A stretch of DNA of 64,000 bases from Alteraquisediminimonas sediminicola (GCF_019740335.1 NZ_JAHXZS010000001.1:992001-1056000), one strand, 5' to 3'; shown: positions 7,665-17,344, counted from the first letter of the stretch. Notes: generated by a model not told the origin, from the sequence alone. Numbers and translations are program-made.

Positions 7665-8768
7665 ATGACTGAAATGCAGTGTGGGATTTTCATGACCCCG
7701 TATAATCCGCCTAACCGGACCGCCCGTCAGGTCTTTGACTGGGCAGTGGACATTGCGCGGATCGCGGATGAGGCCGGTTTCGCCGATTTCATGATTGGCG
7801 AACATTATACGCTCGCATGGGAAAACATCCCGTCGCCCGATGTCATCATCGCGGCGGCTGCCCAGTCGACCAAGACGATCCGTTTCGCCCCGATGGCGCA
7901 TTTGCTGCCATTCCACGATCCAGCAACCCTCGCGATCCGCATCGGCTGGCTTAGCCAGATCTTGGAAGGCCGCTATTTCCTTGGCGTGGCGCCAGGCGGC
8001 CATCACACCGACGCGATTTTGCACGGCTATGATAGCATCATGGAACTCGGCAAGGTCCAGTTGGAAGCGCTTGATCTGATGGAGCGCGTCTGGAAGCGCG
8101 AACCGTTCATGCACAAGGGCGAAACCTTCCGCGCCGGTTTTCCGGGGCCGGACAATATGCCCGGCTATGACGTCGAAATCGCCAATAACAACCCTTGGGG
8201 TGGGCGCGATGCGATGGAAATCGCCGTCACCGGCCTGTCCAAGAACTCACCCTCGATGAAATTCGCGGGCGAGCGCAATTACAGCCCGATCTCGTTTTTC
8301 GGCGGCGTCGAACAGATGAAGGCGCATTGGGACACTTGGGCTGCCGCCGCCACCGGCGCAGGCTATGTCGCGGATCGCAACCGCTTCCGCATCTGCCGCG
8401 ACGTGTTCATCGCCGATACCGATGCCGAGGCCAAGCGTCTGGCCTTGAAGAGCGGCCTTGCCCGAACATGGCGCGAATATCTCGTGCCGATCTACAAGAA
8501 GTTCGGCCTGTTCGAGGGCATCATCGCGGATTCCGGCCTGAATTTGCAGCCGGACGACATCAACGAAGATTTCCTCGTCAACCATGTATGGCTGTGCGGT
8601 TCGTCGGAAACGGTCACGGAAAAGCTTGAAAAGCTCGCCGATCAGACCGGCGGCTGGGGCCAGATCGCCGTCAACCAGCATGACAGCATCGACGATCCCA
8701 AGCCTTGGGCAGAATCCCTGCAACGTCTGGCGAAAGACGTCGCGCCCAAGATCAAAATGCCCGTCTGA
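7665..8768 (+). CDS. LLM class flavin-dependent monooxygenase (luciferase-like)
   Basis: A 367-residue TIM-barrel flavin monooxygenase of the bacterial luciferase/alkanal group, resembling limonene 1,2-monooxygenase-type enzymes. Signs are the N-terminal CGIFMTPYNPP, FADFMIGEHYTL near residue 45, the ATLAIRIGWLSQILEGRYFLGVAPGG barrel strand and GSSETVTEKLEKLA near the C-terminus. Such enzymes use reduced FMN from a separate reductase and O2 to oxygenate cyclic or terpenoid substrates. No flavin reductase lies nearby. It is first in a same-strand module with an SDR dehydrogenase and a TonB receptor, behind a strong promoter with tandem operators. The substrate is unknown. Confidence 0.87.
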   Translation: MTEMQCGIFMTPYNPPNRTARQVFDWAVDIARIADEAGFADFMIGEHYTLAWENIPSPDVIIAAAAQSTKTIRFAPMAHLLPFHDPATLAIRIGWLSQILEGRYFLGVAPGGHHTDAILHGYDSIMELGKVQLEALDLMERVWKREPFMHKGETFRAGFPGPDNMPGYDVEIANNNPWGGRDAMEIAVTGLSKNSPSMKFAGERNYSPISFFGGVEQMKAHWDTWAAAATGAGYVADRNRFRICRDVFIADTDAEAKRLALKSGLARTWREYLVPIYKKFGLFEGIIADSGLNLQPDDINEDFLVNHVWLCGSSETVTEKLEKLADQTGGWGQIAVNQHDSIDDPKPWAESLQRLAKDVAPKIKMPV

Positions 8769-8873
8769 CACACGCAATATGGGGGCATCACCCGCTTTGG
8801 ACTGATGCCCCCACACTATCGGCAGCATGCGGGACCAAAGAGTCCGCAGCCGCCCTTCAAGGGGAGACTATCT

Positions 8874-9674
8874 GTGGGCAACCGTCTGGATGGCAAGGTC
8901 TGCATTATTACCGGCGCAGGCAGCGGCATGGGCCGCGCGAGCGCGATTGAAATGGCACGGCAAGGCGGCAAGGTGGTCATCACCGACATCAATGCCGCCG
9001 CGGGCGAAGACACTGTCGCCGCCATTCTGGCCGAGGGTCATGAAGCCAGCTTCATCCCCTGCGACCTGCGCAACCCGGCCGCGATCAAGGCGCTGATGCA
9101 GCAGGTTGGCGACACATATGGCTGCATCGACGTGCTGCATAATAATGCGGCGGTGCATGAAACCGATCTGACCGACAAAACCTCGATCGAAGAAATGGGC
9201 GATGACATTTGGGACATCGTTTATGAGGTGAACCTCCGCGCGGTCTGGCTCGCGATCAAGCACGCTGTCCCGTTCATGAAAAATTCGACCAAGGGCGCAG
9301 CCATCGTCAACGTCGCCTCGACCGGTTCGTTCGTCGCCTATCCGATGGCGGGCGTCTATTGCGCAACCAAGGGCGGCGTCCACATGCTGACCAAGGCCGC
9401 TGCGGTCGATCTCGCGAAATTCAACATCCGCTGCAACTGCTATTGCCCCGGCGCCATTCGCACGCCGATGCTGGAGAAATATTTCGCCGCCGCCGAAGAC
9501 AAAGACCAGATCATGAGCGTGCTGACCGGCGCGCATCTGATCCCGCGCCTCGGCGAACCCGAAGAAATCGCCAAGCTCGCCTGCTTCCTCGCGTCCGAGG
9601 ACTCATCGTTCATCACCGGCGCTGCCTATGTCATCGACGGCGGCACCTTGGCGTGGCGTGGCACGCGCGCTTGA
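8874..9674 (+). CDS. SDR family NAD(P)-dependent oxidoreductase
   Basis: A 266-residue classical short-chain dehydrogenase. Cofactor motif TGAGSGMG sits near residues 13-20, an NNAA at about 88, catalytic Ser in VASTGS, then YCATK (Tyr/Lys pair), and a PGAIRTPM segment. Start: GTG at 8874, with GGGGAG at 8861-8866 seven nt upstream; an ATG at 8805 in frame would add 23 residues not typical of the family. It probably oxidises an alcohol produced by the upstream monooxygenase. It belongs to the same transcription unit as its neighbours. Confidence 0.9.
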   Translation: MGNRLDGKVCIITGAGSGMGRASAIEMARQGGKVVITDINAAAGEDTVAAILAEGHEASFIPCDLRNPAAIKALMQQVGDTYGCIDVLHNNAAVHETDLTDKTSIEEMGDDIWDIVYEVNLRAVWLAIKHAVPFMKNSTKGAAIVNVASTGSFVAYPMAGVYCATKGGVHMLTKAAAVDLAKFNIRCNCYCPGAIRTPMLEKYFAAAEDKDQIMSVLTGAHLIPRLGEPEEIAKLACFLASEDSSFITGAAYVIDGGTLAWRGTRA

Positions 9675-9754
9675 AACAGCGCGCCAACAGACCGGCACTT
9701 CAACCCCGGCCCCATTCAAAAAACAAGTAAAACATTGTTTATAAAGGAGGATAT

Positions 9755-12148
9755 ATGAAAATCAATCTCACCAATAGTTGCGCGACCGCGCTGACCCTCG
9801 TCCTCGCCTGTACCGCGACAGCTGCGTTCGCACAGGACAGCGCAGGCGCATCCGAAACCGCCAATCGCGATGACATCGTCGTCACCGCACGTCGTACCGA
9901 GGAAAAGCTCTCCGACGTGCCGGTGTCCGTGACCGCGATCAGCGCGACCACTTTGCAGGAACGCCGCATCATGTCGGAAACCGACCTGCAAACCGCCACC
10001 CCCGGCCTGACCGTGCGCCAGACGAACTCGTCGAACCAGCTCGCTTTCTCGCTGCGCGGCCAGTCGCTTGATGCCTTTTCGTTCGCCGCGCCTGCGGTGC
10101 TGACCTATGTGAACGAATTCAACGCACAGGGCGTTGCCGCCTCGTCCTTTTATGATCTTCAGTCGATTCAGGTCCTGAAAGGGCCGCAGGGTACCTTGTT
10201 TGGCCGCAACGCCACCGGCGGCGCGGTGCTGTATCAGACCCAGCGCCCGACCGATGAACTCGGCGGCTATGCCAAGGCCTCTTATGGCAATTACGATGCC
10301 CGTTCGCTGGAAGGCGCGATCAACATCCCGCTCAACGACCTCGGCGCATTCCGCGTCGCCTCGCAATATGTGAAGCGCGACGGCTATCAGCGCAACGTCT
10401 GGCTGGGGACCAAGAATGGCTCGCTCGACAGCTTCAGCGTGCGTCCGTCGCTCGTGCTGCACCTAAGCGATCGGCTTGAGAACTATTCCATGTTCCAATA
10501 TCTCCACACCGGTGGGGTCAGCGCTGGCCTGAAAGCCCAGAATACCTATGTGACGGGCCAGATGAACGGCAGCACGCCCTTGTCCTTCGGCCTGCCGTCG
10601 AACACCCTTTATCCGAATGGCATTTCCGCCCTTCTAAAGGATAGCGCACGGTTTACCCAACTCGGGTTCACCGGTCTCGCCAGCTTTATGGAAGCGCAAA
10701 AGGGCTACGGCTTTTACGATATCTTCAACAACCAGACCGGCGCGCACCGCGCGAACCAGTATACTGCCACCAACACTACGACCTTCGAAGCGTCCGACAG
10801 CATGACGATCAAAAATGTCGTCGGCTATAACAAGGCCAGCTCGCGCGACCGCACCGATGTCGATGGCACGCCGTTCGAACCACTATTGATCGGTTTCGAC
10901 CATGGCACCGATGCTGAAGGCTATAGCTATCGCCAGAAGCAATTCTCCGACGAATTGCAGGTATCCGGCAAATTGGCGGATGATCGCCTGAACTATATCG
11001 CGGGCCTCTATTATTTCTCCGGCTCAGATTATCAGCGGATGCAACTGGCCTTCGCCCCGGATTACGCGTTCTGCGGCGCTGACGTTTGCCCCAGCTATGC
11101 ACCGACCGGCGTCGGCGCATTCCTGCGCGAATATACCATCAAGTCGAAGTCCAAGGCCGTCTATGCTCAGATGTCCTATGCGCTGACGGATCGGCTGAAC
11201 ATCACCGCAGGCGGTCGCTGGACCTGGGAACAGACCAAGCTGACCCCGACGCGTCGCACCAGCGGCTATGACGGGTCGCAGGATGATTTCAACCTCGGCC
11301 TGCCGGGCTTCCCGGCCTCCGCCAAATTGAAGGCCAACAAGCCAAGCTGGACCCTGTCGGCAGATTACAAGATCAGCGATGCGTTGATGGTCTATGTCTC
11401 GCAGCGCGGTTCTTGGCGCACCGGCGGCTTCAACGGCACTGCCGCCAATGCCCTTGCCGGTGGCCAGTTCACCGCCAACAGCTTCGAACCGGAAACGACC
11501 TATGACTTCGAAGTCGGGACCAAGTTCAACGGCTTCCTTGGCGATGTGCCTGCCAATTTCAACGTGGCGGTCTATGATCAGCACATCAAAAAGGTCATCC
11601 GCGCCATCTATCTCGGCGTGGCCGCCGTCTCGGGCAATGTGCCCAAGGCCCGCGTCACCGGCGTAGAATTCGATGGCTCGATCCGTCCGGCCAAATGGTT
11701 CCAATTGGGCGGCATGGTCTCCTACACCAATGCGCGGTACACCGGCACGCCAGAGGCGACCGTCGGCAACACCACGGTGCATTTCGGTCCTTATGGCGAT
11801 GCCCCGAAATGGACGGCATCGGGCTTCTTCCGTGCCACCCATGAAATGCCGGGCGTTGGGGAGTTCGCGCTGCGCGGCGATATTTATACCCAGTCGAAAT
11901 TCTATTATTCCAACGCGCAGGACACCATCCTGCCCGGCACGACCATCAAGAGCTATAAGCTCATCGATGCCCGTCTGGAGCTGAATAACATCAGCGACAC
12001 CGGGATTTCGGTGGCGGGTTTCGTAAAGAACCTGACCAAGGAAAAATATGAAACCGGCGGTTTCCCATTGGGCGCCGTGTTCGCGATCAACGCCACTCTG
12101 CCCGGCCTGCCGCGCATGTATGGCGTCGAGGCCTCGATCAAGTTCTGA
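9755..12148 (+). CDS. TonB-dependent outer-membrane receptor
   Basis: A 797-residue TonB-dependent receptor. Signal peptide residues 1-26 (ends AAFAQ), a TonB-box-like DDIVVTARR at about 40-48, plug domain with LKGPQGTLFGRNATGGAV near 145-162, then a long beta barrel ending in the terminal aromatic residue (...VEASIKF). A strong AAGGAGG precedes the ATG. Receptors of this kind are abundant in sphingomonads and import bulky organic substrates as well as iron complexes. Position after the LLM monooxygenase and SDR suggests uptake of the compound these two oxidise. A rho-independent terminator follows. Confidence 0.95.
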   Translation: MKINLTNSCATALTLVLACTATAAFAQDSAGASETANRDDIVVTARRTEEKLSDVPVSVTAISATTLQERRIMSETDLQTATPGLTVRQTNSSNQLAFSLRGQSLDAFSFAAPAVLTYVNEFNAQGVAASSFYDLQSIQVLKGPQGTLFGRNATGGAVLYQTQRPTDELGGYAKASYGNYDARSLEGAINIPLNDLGAFRVASQYVKRDGYQRNVWLGTKNGSLDSFSVRPSLVLHLSDRLENYSMFQYLHTGGVSAGLKAQNTYVTGQMNGSTPLSFGLPSNTLYPNGISALLKDSARFTQLGFTGLASFMEAQKGYGFYDIFNNQTGAHRANQYTATNTTTFEASDSMTIKNVVGYNKASSRDRTDVDGTPFEPLLIGFDHGTDAEGYSYRQKQFSDELQVSGKLADDRLNYIAGLYYFSGSDYQRMQLAFAPDYAFCGADVCPSYAPTGVGAFLREYTIKSKSKAVYAQMSYALTDRLNITAGGRWTWEQTKLTPTRRTSGYDGSQDDFNLGLPGFPASAKLKANKPSWTLSADYKISDALMVYVSQRGSWRTGGFNGTAANALAGGQFTANSFEPETTYDFEVGTKFNGFLGDVPANFNVAVYDQHIKKVIRAIYLGVAAVSGNVPKARVTGVEFDGSIRPAKWFQLGGMVSYTNARYTGTPEATVGNTTVHFGPYGDAPKWTASGFFRATHEMPGVGEFALRGDIYTQSKFYYSNAQDTILPGTTIKSYKLIDARLELNNISDTGISVAGFVKNLTKEKYETGGFPLGAVFAINATLPGLPRMYGVEASIKF

Positions 12149-12171
12149 TCCTTCGCCAAGACAAAATAAGA

Positions 12172-12203
12172 GGGGCTGCAACTCCGGTTGCGGCCCCTTT
12201 TTT
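12172..12203 (+). terminator. Rho-independent terminator after the TonB receptor
   Basis: Stem GGGGCTGCAAC (12172-12182) / GTTGCGGCCCC (12187-12197) with a TCCG loop is followed by six T residues (12198-12203). One position is a G-U pair. It closes the monooxygenase-SDR-receptor unit. Confidence 0.93.
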
Positions 12204-12221
12204 GCGCCTTTTAAAGCCCCC

Positions 12222-12833
12222 TCACGCCCGCTTGAACACGCCCCATGTAAAGGCCTGCTGCCCACCCCCCGGCGTGACATGCACCTCGCGCCAGTCCGCG
12301 ACCAAGGCGAATGCCGGCCCAAGCGCCTTGGCCAAGCCCGCCGCGTCATAACGCTGCACCGCGAGGCCGCTGCATTTCTCCGGCCCATCCAGCGCAAAGG
12401 TCGCGATGATCGCGACACCCATCGGGGCCAAGGCCTGCTCCAAGGCCTTACGATAGGCCGCGCGCTGGCCTTCTTCGGTCAGGAAATGAAACACCGCGCG
12501 ATCATGCCAGACATCGAAACAGCGCCCCGGCACCCATAAAGTCATGTCTGCCACGACCCAATGCACGTGGACCGCCGCCTCGCCCAGCCGCGCCTTGGCG
12601 ATGTCCAGCGCAGGCGCGGCTATATCGAGCACCGTCACATCCGAAAACCCGCGCATGAGCAGATGATCGACCAGATAGGATGCGCCCCCGCCGATATCGA
12701 TCACCGATGCGGTCGGGGCAATGTGCAGACGATCAAGCGCGTGCAGGCTGGGCGCAGGCGTTGGCTGATACCAGCTTACCGTATCGGGCGCTTTGGTGGT
12801 GTAGACATCGCTCCAATGTGCCTGCTGCTCCAT
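12222..12833 (-). CDS. Class I SAM-dependent methyltransferase
   Basis: A 203-residue Rossmann-fold methyltransferase. Motif I VIDIGGGAS lies near residues 44-52, motif II-like VTVLDIA around 66-72, and VVADMTLW near 93-100. The N-terminal WSDVYTTKAPDTVSWYQ and the later HDRAVFHFL stretch are typical of a group of small cytosolic methyltransferases related to thiopurine/tellurite-type enzymes. The substrate is unknown. GGGGAG precedes the ATG. It stands alone, convergent with the TonB receptor gene. Confidence 0.85.
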   Translation of the reverse strand: MEQQAHWSDVYTTKAPDTVSWYQPTPAPSLHALDRLHIAPTASVIDIGGGASYLVDHLLMRGFSDVTVLDIAAPALDIAKARLGEAAVHVHWVVADMTLWVPGRCFDVWHDRAVFHFLTEEGQRAAYRKALEQALAPMGVAIIATFALDGPEKCSGLAVQRYDAAGLAKALGPAFALVADWREVHVTPGGGQQAFTWGVFKRA

Positions 12834-12978
12834 CGCTTGCTCCCCTCACATAAAGTCGCACCGCCGTAGATGAACCACAGCTTACCATCTGGTTCAGGCT
12901 TGGAACATTGTCGGCCGTGTAAAGTTCACTTCATAGGGCCTCTCCTTTGAGGCCCGCCAGAAGATGAGGAATAGCATC

Positions 12979-13566
12979 ATGGCTAATAAATTTCCAATGA
13001 TGGCAAAGGCGGCGATGGGTTCGCTGCTTGTCACGACGATGCTCGTAACATCCATGCCCGCACAGGCCCAGATGCAGCATCGCGATCAGCCTCGGGAGCA
13101 ATATCGGGATCGCCATTACGACGATGACCGCATCGATGCCGGTGCCATCATTGCAGGCGCTATCGTGATCGGTGGCCTTGCCGCCATCCTGTCGAGCCAG
13201 ACATATGACCGGGATTATCGCGACGGGCGCGATTATCGTGATGATTGGCGCCGTTATGGCGGGGCGCGCCGCGCCATTGAACAATGCGTGAATGCGGTAG
13301 AAAGCCGCGCATCGCGTTATGGCGACAGGCCCGATGTCACGCGCATCACGCGGGTGACGCGCACGCGTGGCGGCTATGAAATTCGCGGCGATGTCAGGAC
13401 GGATGATCGCGATCGCCGCTATGACCGCGACAACCGCGATGGGCGCTATGACCGTTATGACAATTACGACCGTTATGGCCGCCATGATTATGCCGATTAT
13501 GGCCAGTTCCGCTGCTCGGTGCGCTATGGTGAAATCCGCAAGATACGGATCAGCGGCCTCAACTAA
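12979..13566 (+). CDS. Exported Arg/Asp/Tyr-rich low-complexity protein
   Basis: A 195-residue protein with a signal peptide (to about QAQ-MQHR, residue 31), one glycine/isoleucine-rich hydrophobic stretch (DAGAIIAGAIVIGGLAAILS), then charged repeats rich in DRDYRDGRDY-type sequence. The C-terminal part (CSVRYGEIRKIRI) looks folded, and two cysteines may pair. Start: ATG 12979 with GAGGA at 12966-12970; an in-frame ATG at 12964 is less well placed. Proteins like this are common and uncharacterised in sphingomonads. Envelope location is an inference. Confidence 0.72.
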   Translation: MANKFPMMAKAAMGSLLVTTMLVTSMPAQAQMQHRDQPREQYRDRHYDDDRIDAGAIIAGAIVIGGLAAILSSQTYDRDYRDGRDYRDDWRRYGGARRAIEQCVNAVESRASRYGDRPDVTRITRVTRTRGGYEIRGDVRTDDRDRRYDRDNRDGRYDRYDNYDRYGRHDYADYGQFRCSVRYGEIRKIRISGLN

Positions 13567-13587
13567 GGTCAACCACTCGTAAATAAT

Positions 13588-13622
13588 GCTGTCCGTGGCG
13601 CCAAGCTACGGACAGCGCTTTT
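13588..13622 (+). terminator. Hairpin between the two small exported-protein genes
   Basis: GCTGTCCGT (13588-13596) pairs perfectly with ACGGACAGC (13608-13616) around an 11-nt loop, followed by GCTTTT. It looks like a terminator or attenuator for the gene ending at 13566; the next gene starts at 13644. Confidence 0.7.
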
Positions 13623-13643
13623 ATGATCAACAAGGAACTTGAT

Positions 13644-13943
13644 ATGCGCAAACTCTTCCTGATGGCCTCCGCAATGACGGTCGCCGCGACATCATTGGCC
13701 GCCCCCCTCACCCCCGCCTTTGCCGGACAACAACAAAACGCACGCGAATGGCGCGGCAAGGACGGACGCCTGCATTGTCGCCGGAGTGACGGCACGGTAG
13801 GTCTTGTCGTCGGCGGTGTCGCGGGTGCGCTGGTGGGCAGATCAATCGACACCCGTGGCGATCGCGCAGTGGGTACCGTCATCGGCGCAGGCGCAGGCGC
13901 GCTCATCGGGCGCGAGGTCGCCAGAAAGCGGTCCTGCCGCTAA
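13644..13943 (+). CDS. Glycine-zipper (17 kDa surface antigen-like) exported protein
   Basis: A 99-residue exported protein. The signal peptide ends around AFAG (residue 28). The C-terminal half holds two Gly-x3-Gly zipper helices (VGLVVGGVAGALVGRSI and VGTVIGAGAGALIGREV) as in rickettsial 17 kDa antigen/YmgG-like proteins that pack in or against membranes. There is no lipobox cysteine. ATG 13644 is favoured by AAGGA at 13632-13636; an ATG at 13623 lies in the preceding hairpin. Function is likely envelope-structural. Confidence 0.8.
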   Translation: MRKLFLMASAMTVAATSLAAPLTPAFAGQQQNAREWRGKDGRLHCRRSDGTVGLVVGGVAGALVGRSIDTRGDRAVGTVIGAGAGALIGREVARKRSCR

Positions 13944-13961
13944 TTATCATGATGCGGGGGA

Positions 13962-14008
13962 AATTGTGTCACCTATAGGATTCGAACCTACGCCCCCCGC
14001 ATTACGAA
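13962..14008 (-). repeat. Degenerate tRNA-Thr 3'-end fragment (left attachment-site-like repeat)
   Basis: These 47 bases match the 3' part of the tRNA-Thr(CGU) gene at 19591-19637 in 43 positions and in the same orientation. The 37-bp core (13972-14008 against 19601-19637) differs at one base. The three mismatches in the acceptor part show decay. There is no 5' half, so this is not a tRNA gene. A direct repeat of a tRNA 3' end is the normal scar of site-specific integration. Confidence 0.85.
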
Positions 14009-14146
14009 GGCACTTTTTCGCGACACCATAAGCCAAAATAAAGTCAGGCATAATAGCAAGTCCAGCGCGACCGACATCTTCACGACCGACCCCGGGACTC
14101 TAATATTGCCACGCCCCGGATCACGGATATGCAGACCAGCCGCAAA

Positions 14147-15548
14147 TCAATGTTCGCGGAATGCCCGCCAGAAATTCTCCGTCAACGGCTGCAGCAAATA
14201 TTGCAACGCCGTCCTTTTGCGGAGCGGCACCAACACCTGCACAGGCATGCCGGGCTTCAGATTGAAAGCGGGACCGCGACGATCCCTGACAAGATTTACC
14301 TGCGATACAGGGACGACGATCTCCCCCGTAAAGAAGGACTGCCCATTTTTTTCATCGACAAAGCTATCGGCTGAAATTCAGCGTAATCTGGCCCTCCAGT
14401 ATCGGCAAGTTGCGATCTTGCAACCCGGTCAGACGCACCGTCGCGGTCTGCCCGATAAGCACATCATCAATATCGTCCGGCGAAAAACGGGCTTCGATCA
14501 CCATCGGCGCTTTGTTGGGCACAATATCCATCAACTTCTGGCCCGGCGCGATCACACCGCCCACGGTGAAGACAGAAAGACCGACCACGGTGCCAGTTGC
14601 CGACGCCCGGACCTCAGTTCGTGCCAATCGGTCCTTGGCGGCGTTGAGCTTGGGCAAGACATCACTCAACGCCAGCTCAACCTCCCGCAATTCCGCCGCC
14701 ACACTTTCCTGCCGCGCATTCAGCGTTTCGGTCGATCTGAGGCTGCTTTCTCCCATCGAACCGGCGGATTCAGCCATCGCGGCCTCCAGCTTTCCGCCCT
14801 GCCCCACAAGGTCCGCGCGCGCACGCTCCAACGCCCTGACACGGCTCATACTAACGAAACCCTTTTCCGCCACAGGCCGCAGACTTTCCAATTCCTGCAC
14901 GATCAAGCGTTCCTGTTCGCGGACCGATGCCAATTGGGCGGCATAGCCGTGACGCTGATCCCCCGCCTGCGCCCTTTGCTGCCCATAGACGCCGCGCTGC
15001 GTCACCAATAGCGAGGAACGCGTGCGCAGTTGCACCTCTTGTATCTTCATCGCCAGATCGGCTTCCGCTCGATCCTTACCTGTAAGGGAAAGAAACTCCT
15101 CAGGTGGCGTAATCTGTCTTTGGCCAAGTTGCTCGGCCCTCAATCGCGCCCGCTGCGCCAACAGACTATATGATTGTCCAGCCAGCGCGGCGGCATCAGC
15201 CTGCACCTCGGCGGCGGCAAGACGAAGAAGCACCTCCCCTTGCCGTACGACCTGCCCCTCCTTGACGAGTATAGCCCCCACCACGCCGCCATCGCGATGC
15301 TGCACAACCTGTCGCTGCCCGGATACCGTCACGCGCCCCGAAGCATAAGCAGCAGCGTCCATGCGCGCCACCGCCGCCCAGCCGATAAACACCACAAAAA
15401 ACAACGCAGCGATGATGATACCGGCCCGAATATCCAATTGCGGATCATCAGGCCCCATATGCCCATCCCCCTGCGATGCCGTCACATCGGCAGTCAGATA
15501 ATGGCGAAGCTGCTGCATAGGAATGAGCCAAGAAGACGTCTGCATCAC
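14147..15548 (-). pseudogene. HlyD-family type I secretion periplasmic adaptor, frameshifted
   Basis: Membrane-fusion subunit of a type I exporter. The main frame (15548 to 14364) gives an N-terminal membrane anchor (GIIIAALFFVVFIGWAAV), a coiled-coil region and the beta domain, then stops after ITLNFSR. The family's usual C-terminus continues at once in the next frame down to TGA at 14147-14149: SADSFVDEKNG..., QVNLVRDRRGPAFNLKPGMP, and the terminal LLQPLTENFWRAFREH, with no internal stop. One extra base in the AATTT tract near 14364-14378 explains it. The lost segment of about 75 residues is normally needed for docking to the ABC protein and TolC-type channel. A sequencing error is possible. 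It directly follows the ABC gene. Confidence 0.85.
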
Positions 15549-17309
15549 CTATGCCGCCTTCGTTATCGCGGGCGGGGCCTGTTTGAGGCGGGTCAACACC
15601 TCGTCACGCGGCCCGAACATCTCCACCCGGCCATTATTGACCACCAGCACCTTGTCCACCGCCGCCATGATCCCCATGCGATGCGCGATAATCAGGACGG
15701 TTTTCCGCTCCTCCTTCATCTTGACCAGCACATTGACGAGGCTAACTTCGCCATCGGCATCAAGATGTGCATTCGGTTCATCAAGAATGATCACGCTAGG
15801 TCGACCATAAAGCGCCCGCGCCAATGCGACCCGCTGCGCCTGACCGGCGGAAAGGCCACTCCCACCCCAGCCAAGCGGCGTATCATAGCCCTGTGGCAGA
15901 CGCAGAATCATGTCATGCGCGCCGCATTCCTTCGCCGCCCGGATCACTTCCTCGTCCATCTGACGACGATCATCCCCGCTGCCCACATCGAAACGAGCGA
16001 TATTGTCGCGCACACTGCCCGCAAACAAAGATGTCGATTGCGGCAAATAGCCAATATGGCGGGCCAAGCGTTCCTGATCCCAGTCCGCCCGCTCCGCGCC
16101 ATCAAAACGGATCGCACCACGATCAGCCGCAATTCCGCCCGAAATAACCCGCGCCAGCGTTGATTTGCCTGCGCCGCTAGGCCCGACAATCGCCACGATT
16201 TCCCCCGGCTCCGTCTTAAACGAGACATCCGCCAAAATGGGGGCGTCCTTACGAGCATTGAGGACCAGCAAGCTTTCGATGCTCAACCGGCCATCAGGTG
16301 GTGGCAAATGGGTCAACGCCAAAGATAACGGCTTTTCCGCGAGCAAGGATTCCAGCGTCTGCATCGCGCCTTGCGCCTGCACCACGCTACGCCAATTGCC
16401 CACAATCAGATCGATGGGGGCAAGCGCACGCCCCAGAAGAAAGGATGCCGCAAAAATCGCACCTGGCGAAATCAGCCCATCAATCGCAAGAAGCGCGCCC
16501 AATCCCAACGCCAATGACTGCAACAACATGCGCAGGAACTTGCTGAACGTCGTATATCGACCCGCCGCAAAACTGGCACCAGACTGCAAGGCGATCATTT
16601 CCTCGCGGGCAGCAACATGACGCTGCACCATCGCGCCGCGCATCCCCAACGCCCGAATTGCTTCTGCCCCGGCCAATGACTGCTCCAGCCCCGTATATGC
16701 CCGGTTGGCAGCCTCATTGGCCCGTTTCAGCGGGTCATGTGTCGCCTTTTCATTGCGCCATGCGACCATGACGATCAACCCCGCCCCTATAAGCGCAAGC
16801 AACCCGAGCGCCGGATGGATCAACATGCAAACAAGGATATAAATCGGCGTCCACGGGGCATCCAGCACCGCCAGAATCGCCCCTCCTGACAATGCCTGAC
16901 GCAGCGTATCGAACTCACGCAGCGCCTGTTTGCTCATGGTCTCCCGCGTGCCGCCGCGATGATCGAGCGATGCCTCGACAATGGCACCGGCCAACATCCG
17001 ATCCAGCCGCATACTGGCCCGCACCAACAAACGCGACCGCACCAGATCAAGCAGCGACAAGGTGCCAAGCGCAAAGACCAGTACCAACGTCAGATAGACC
17101 AACGTCAGCCCACCGCGCGTCGGCACCACCCGATCATAAATCTGGAGCATATATAAGGTTGGCGCGATGTAGAGCAGGTTCAGCAACGCACTGAACCCTG
17201 CCGCCCAGACAAAATGGCGGCGCGCTGCCAGCAACGCCGCCTGCAGGATGGAGGCCGGGGAACGCAGATCATGCATCTGATACACGCCCCCCTGAAGCCG
17301 CCATCCCAT
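15549..17309 (-). CDS. Type I secretion ABC transporter, permease/ATPase (PrtD-like)
   Basis: A 586-residue half-transporter fusing a six-helix membrane domain (about residues 20-310) with a nucleotide-binding domain. Walker A GPSGAGKST near 382, signature LSAGQAQRVALARAL near 492, Walker B VIILDEP near 511 and the H-loop AHR near 547 are all present. It lacks an N-terminal C39 peptidase or CLD domain, as in PrtD/AprD exporters for RTX-type substrates. It sits 35 nt after the repetitive substrate gene and immediately before the HlyD adaptor. A TolC-like outer channel is not encoded here. Confidence 0.92.
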   Translation of the reverse strand: MGWRLQGGVYQMHDLRSPASILQAALLAARRHFVWAAGFSALLNLLYIAPTLYMLQIYDRVVPTRGGLTLVYLTLVLVFALGTLSLLDLVRSRLLVRASMRLDRMLAGAIVEASLDHRGGTRETMSKQALREFDTLRQALSGGAILAVLDAPWTPIYILVCMLIHPALGLLALIGAGLIVMVAWRNEKATHDPLKRANEAANRAYTGLEQSLAGAEAIRALGMRGAMVQRHVAAREEMIALQSGASFAAGRYTTFSKFLRMLLQSLALGLGALLAIDGLISPGAIFAASFLLGRALAPIDLIVGNWRSVVQAQGAMQTLESLLAEKPLSLALTHLPPPDGRLSIESLLVLNARKDAPILADVSFKTEPGEIVAIVGPSGAGKSTLARVISGGIAADRGAIRFDGAERADWDQERLARHIGYLPQSTSLFAGSVRDNIARFDVGSGDDRRQMDEEVIRAAKECGAHDMILRLPQGYDTPLGWGGSGLSAGQAQRVALARALYGRPSVIILDEPNAHLDADGEVSLVNVLVKMKEERKTVLIIAHRMGIMAAVDKVLVVNNGRVEMFGPRDEVLTRLKQAPPAITKAA

Positions 17310-17344
17310 TCATCAGGATTCCATCCTGACAATCGCCACAGCGA

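Noticed and set aside
13962-14008. A second tRNA-Thr gene
   Set aside because: Only the 3' half is present; D-arm and 5' acceptor strand are missing and the acceptor end is mutated. Listed as an attachment-like repeat instead.
14364-14378. Programmed frameshift in the HlyD gene
   Set aside because: There is no slippery heptamer or stimulatory structure, and HlyD proteins are not known to use recoding. Mutation or sequencing error is simpler.
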